A DNA stretch of 6,547 nucleotides from Candidatus Aenigmatarchaeota archaeon (GTDB taxonomy: Archaea; Aenigmatarchaeota; Aenigmatarchaeia; DAOWOJ01). Numbering within the stretch: the stretch's first letter is position 1; each line of letters begins with the position of its first letter. A model generated the notes under the pieces. That model was not told the DNA's origin, ran no database searches, and saw only the letters and a program-made list of their open reading frames with translations. Below are positions 4,121-6,547 of this stretch, piece by piece. Location of the stretch: assembly GCA_030642125.1 (NCBI GenBank), contig DAOWOJ010000023.1:1-6547 (forward strand), given 5' to 3'. The translations under genes and the position numbers were made by a program.

Positions 4121-5185
4121 ATGTATATGGAAGGGACGGCTTTTCCTATAGGCACATTAAACAAAAATGGTTGGGGGTTGGCAGATATACCAACTGTTAT
4201 TGAAAGTGCAATAAATTCATTAAAAGCTTCAAAAGTAAGAATCTGTCCTATTAATGATGATTCTGAACATTTTTGTGATTTTAATAATGATGATACAACA
4301 AATATTGGAAATGTTATTGACGCATGGCGTGATGATGATAATATTAAAATTAAACTTAAAATTACAAATGAAAATGCCATTGAAAAATTTAATTCTAATG
4401 AATTTGGAATGACATGGTCACCTTATGGGTTTGCAAAAACTATAGATGATGATGGTTTTATTCGTGATGAATATGTAAATAAATCAATAACATTTGTTTC
4501 AAATCCAGCATGGAATGAAACTTATGGTAATCCAGTATCAGCAGCAATAGAAAAAAAGGTTTTTGACAAAGAGTTGCAATCATATATTGAATTGCAGGCA
4601 TCTGAAATATTTGAGGATAAAAATATGCCCGATAATGAAAATAAAGAAGAAAATTCTAATATAGATGAACAAGATGAACCAGTAATAAATGAAACAATTA
4701 AACGATTAGAAGAAATGTTTAATACTGAAAAAACGCGAAATGATACATTAAGCGAACAATTACAGAAATTAATAAAGGAAACTCCAGATGAACCAGATAT
4801 TAATGAAGAAAAAGAATCTGGCGATGGCAATATTCCGGAAAATACTGTCAATGAAATGATTTCTAATGCAATTATTCAGGAACGTGAAAATGTTCAAAAA
4901 GAAGTTGCGATAGAAAATTATAAACAAACATGTGATTCTATTAAATTGGAAGTAAAATCAGAGGATTTAGAACGTTTTTCTGATTCACGTTTTAAAGCAA
5001 AAGATATTAATCGCGAACTTGAATCTATAAAATCGGTATATTCAAAATTTAATAAAACTCCAATTGGAGTAGAAAACGAACCTACATATTCAGGTAAAAC
5101 TAATGAAAAACAGAAAAATCCAGAAGATTTTCAGAATATTGTTGGATGGACTGTTGGAACACCTGAAATGTGGGATAAAGAATAA
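4121..5185 (+). CDS. Prohead protease-scaffold fusion protein
   Basis: 354 residues with GAGGT (4110-4114) before ATG. Residues 1-145 resemble an HK97-type capsid maturation serine protease: His50 in SEHFCDFN, the INIG/V-type strand NIGNVIDAW, Ser100 in FGMTWSPYGF as nucleophile, and the strand KSITFVSNPAW, equivalent to the family's E-I-S-x-V-x-x-PA signature. Here Lys121 stands where Glu is usual. Residues about 150-310 are acidic, helical and coiled-coil prone, for example TIKRLEEMF through LSEQLQKLIKE and NAIIQERENVQKEVA. This is typical of scaffolding domains that guide coat-protein assembly and are removed by the protease. The C-terminus is a short linker and tail ending in VGTPEMWDKE, likely the coat-binding end. 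The next two genes are cement-like and capsid proteins, as expected. The gene's role is well supported; the exact catalytic triad is inferred. Confidence 0.85.
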   Translation: MYMEGTAFPIGTLNKNGWGLADIPTVIESAINSLKASKVRICPINDDSEHFCDFNNDDTTNIGNVIDAWRDDDNIKIKLKITNENAIEKFNSNEFGMTWSPYGFAKTIDDDGFIRDEYVNKSITFVSNPAWNETYGNPVSAAIEKKVFDKELQSYIELQASEIFEDKNMPDNENKEENSNIDEQDEPVINETIKRLEEMFNTEKTRNDTLSEQLQKLIKETPDEPDINEEKESGDGNIPENTVNEMISNAIIQERENVQKEVAIENYKQTCDSIKLEVKSEDLERFSDSRFKAKDINRELESIKSVYSKFNKTPIGVENEPTYSGKTNEKQKNPEDFQNIVGWTVGTPEMWDKE

Positions 5186-5208
5186 AATATATAAAAAGGT
5201 GAATTAAA

Positions 5209-6117
5209 ATGGTATTTGGATTTATGCATCCCATAAACAAATTTATTGCGGCCGCGCCAAACACAGTGTTTATGCAGGAACTTAAAGCAGCGGTTGCAAC
5301 TATTAAACCCGGTAATCTTATTGCACGGGTAACAGATGATACAAAAACAACTCTTGCAACTATTGGTACAAATGTGCCTCTTGGTATTGCAGGATATGAA
5401 CAAAGCTTCCTTGGGTCGACATCACATACATCTCAGCGGCCAGCTACACTTTTAACAGCATACGCAACTAATGCACATGTTCCAGTTCTTGCAGGTACTA
5501 ATTTCGCGGGTTGTTTAAAATTATCGCCCGGATTTGTTGTTACAAAAGGAGATCGTTTAGCATCATTTACAGATGGTAATGTTGTTCCGTATATTCCAAT
5601 GATGGGTGGATTTGCTATTAGAGTTCCATTTGCAAAAAGTACATCTGAAGTTGATACTGGAATTGAGTTACCACAGTATACTATTGTAACTGAAGCATTC
5701 CTTGAGGTAACTACAAAAGTAACGGCTGCGACTGTGGATGCAGGATTGCTTTCAACAGAAGCTTCTGGTGATGCAGATGGTTTTATTGATGCTATTTCGG
5801 CTGCAACTGTTGGAATAATTATGCCAACATTATCTGGAGCTGCTGTAACTAATTTAACAGTTGGTGAATTGCTTGCAACTGATATGACGGGTTCTACTGC
5901 ATCTGCCGCTGCCGATCCTGCAACATGGGCATTAAAGATAGCGCATGTTTGTGATGGAACTGCAACGACTATTTCATATACAACTAGTGATCATGCAGCA
6001 ATTGGAAATATTGTTCTTGTAATTCAGGCAAAGGGTATGATAGACGTTGGTGCAGCCGAAGAAACACTTGCTTCAAGTTCATCTGTTCAGGATGTAATGG
6101 CGAGGATAAGTATCTAA
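5209..6117 (+). CDS. Capsid cement/decoration-like head protein, two domains
   Basis: 302 residues with GGTGA at 5198-5202. It lies between the scaffold-protease and the capsid gene, the usual place of head cement or decoration proteins that bind the expanded shell. Residues about 30-135 look like the beta-rich cement domain: IKPGNLIARV, GTNVPLGIAGYEQ and, later, LSPGFVVTKGDRLASFTDGNVVPY, a typical order of strands with a glycine turn. Residues about 157-276 form a second beta-rich domain (IVTEAFLEVTTKVTAATVDAG, then TVGIIMP, TVGELLATDM, TTISYTTSDHAAIGNIVLV), a kind of repeat-free sandwich seen in some phage head proteins. The coding DNA is visibly less AT-rich than the left block, with Ala, Gly and Thr dominating, consistent with an abundant virion protein. 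No protease or metal site is visible. Confidence 0.75.
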   Translation: MVFGFMHPINKFIAAAPNTVFMQELKAAVATIKPGNLIARVTDDTKTTLATIGTNVPLGIAGYEQSFLGSTSHTSQRPATLLTAYATNAHVPVLAGTNFAGCLKLSPGFVVTKGDRLASFTDGNVVPYIPMMGGFAIRVPFAKSTSEVDTGIELPQYTIVTEAFLEVTTKVTAATVDAGLLSTEASGDADGFIDAISAATVGIIMPTLSGAAVTNLTVGELLATDMTGSTASAAADPATWALKIAHVCDGTATTISYTTSDHAAIGNIVLVIQAKGMIDVGAAEETLASSSSVQDVMARISI

Positions 6118-6130
6118 TATTTTTTTTAAA
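6118..6130 (+). terminator. Archaeal oligo-T terminator after the cement gene
   Basis: A run of eight T (6120-6127) starts two bases after the TAA. Archaeal RNA polymerase terminates at such T runs even without a hairpin. It could lower read-through into the capsid gene, or be bypassed in part to set the ratio of the two proteins. Confidence 0.45.
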
Positions 6131-6137
6131 TTGGATA

Positions 6138-6147
6138 CTATATAAAA
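6138..6147 (+). promoter_or_regulatory. Possible TATA box before the capsid gene
   Basis: CTATATAAAA lies 22 bases before ATG 6169. It would place initiation near 6165-6169, giving a leaderless message, yet a ribosome binding site (AAAGAGG, 6154-6160) is present upstream of the ATG. The box may therefore be chance, or the message may start slightly earlier. Confidence 0.28.
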
Positions 6148-6168
6148 TTTACGAAAGAGGTTAATAAT

Positions 6169-6547
6169 ATGACAAATTACATACCAACTGAATTTTACGA
6201 GAAAATTAAAAATACAATTGTTCAAACTGCTCGTAAACAGAATATTGCAAGAAAATTAATGCCTCCAAGGCTTATTTCAGGTGGAATAGGAACACAGCAA
6301 TATACATTTGATAAAAATGTTGAAGTTAGTGAAGCACTATTATCATTTATATTTACTGATAATTCTGAAGATGTTATTGGACGTACCAGAGAATCAAAAC
6401 CGATTCCGGTTCTTCATAAAGAATATAGAATTGGTCGGAGAGATATTGCAGCTGCGAAGAACGGTGGTTACGAATTAAATATGGCAACAGTTAATTCTGC
6501 AGCATATCGCGTGGCTAATCTTGAAAATCAACTTGTTATTGATGGAT
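6169..6547 (+). CDS. Major capsid protein, HK97 fold, encapsulin-like (5' part, runs off the window)
   Basis: 126 codons are present from ATG 6169 (AGAGG upstream) and the frame is open at the edge. The N-terminal arm (MTNYIPTEFYEKIKN) is followed by a basic helix (TARKQNIARKLM). The region PIPVLHKEYRIGRRDIAAAKNGGYEL, written here in pieces (VLHKEYRIGRRDI at 81-93, GGYELNMATVNSAAY at 99-113, ANLENQLVIDG at 116-126), matches the encapsulin/HK97 pattern in which a Tyr-Arg-Ile-x-Arg-Arg-Asp strand is followed by the spine helix and an E-x-x-x-x-x-G element. It would assemble as hexons and pentons on the scaffold, with the protease and cement protein encoded just upstream. The C-terminal half lies outside the window. 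Confidence 0.85.
   Translation, partial: MTNYIPTEFYEKIKNTIVQTARKQNIARKLMPPRLISGGIGTQQYTFDKNVEVSEALLSFIFTDNSEDVIGRTRESKPIPVLHKEYRIGRRDIAAAKNGGYELNMATVNSAAYRVANLENQLVIDG

Noticed and set aside
4522..4851. Minus-strand open frame (109 codons) opposite the scaffold domain
   Set aside because: The Ser/Phe-rich product mirrors the Glu/Asn/Asp codons of the coiled-coil region on the + strand; no promoter or ribosome binding site.
5186..5196. AATATATAAAA box before the cement gene
   Set aside because: Initiation about 25 bases downstream would lie inside the coding sequence, and a good ribosome binding site at 5198-5202 implies a longer leader from upstream.
5131..5403. Minus-strand Cys-rich open frame (90 codons)
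   Set aside because: The cysteines arise from antisense reading of Ala/Thr codons (GCA, ACA) in the cement gene; it spans two + strand genes and has no start context.

Overview
The window looks like part of an archaeal head-tailed (HK97-fold) virus or provirus. The lineage is inferred from four things. Strand use is uniform, with every supported gene on the + strand. The DNA is very AT-rich. Ribosome binding sites of the GGTGA/GTGAT/GAGGT type lie about 5-7 bases before the starts, matching the archaeal 16S rRNA 3' end. The main gene-free stretches carry TTTATATA boxes of archaeal promoter type. A methanogen host (Methanobacteriales-like) fits but is not proven. No tRNA, rRNA, CRISPR array, integrase or IS element is visible.

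Left part (1-3460): a tightly packed run of small genes, most separated by a few bases or overlapping by 1-8. It holds two tandem mini zinc-finger paralogues (243-404, 418-585), a transglutaminase-like cysteine-protease protein with a proline-rich linker (603-1109), and a 40-residue membrane protein that overlaps its end (1103-1225). Three proteins of unknown function follow (1227-2347), then two Cys-rich small proteins (2362-2896), a two-helix membrane ORF that appears frameshifted (2881-3053), an intact two-helix membrane protein (3054-3248) and a 71-residue protein (3245-3460). The small membrane proteins and the transglutaminase-like protein could form a lysis or cell-envelope module, but that is inference.

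Middle (3461-4120): a 206-base gene-free stretch with a strong archaeal TATA box, a TTG-started HNH endonuclease (3667-4026), then a second strong TATA box and a T-rich leader before the head genes.

Right part (4121-6547): a virion head cassette in canonical order. It consists of a fused prohead protease-scaffold (4121-5185), a two-domain capsid cement/decoration-like protein (5209-6117), an oligo-T terminator, and the 5' part of an HK97-fold, encapsulin-like major capsid protein (6169 to the window edge). In the expected assembly path the scaffold nucleates the coat protein, the protease matures the prohead and the cement protein stabilises the expanded shell. Terminase and portal genes, which usually sit directly upstream of the protease, are not in the window; the small-gene block and the HNH gene occupy that place.
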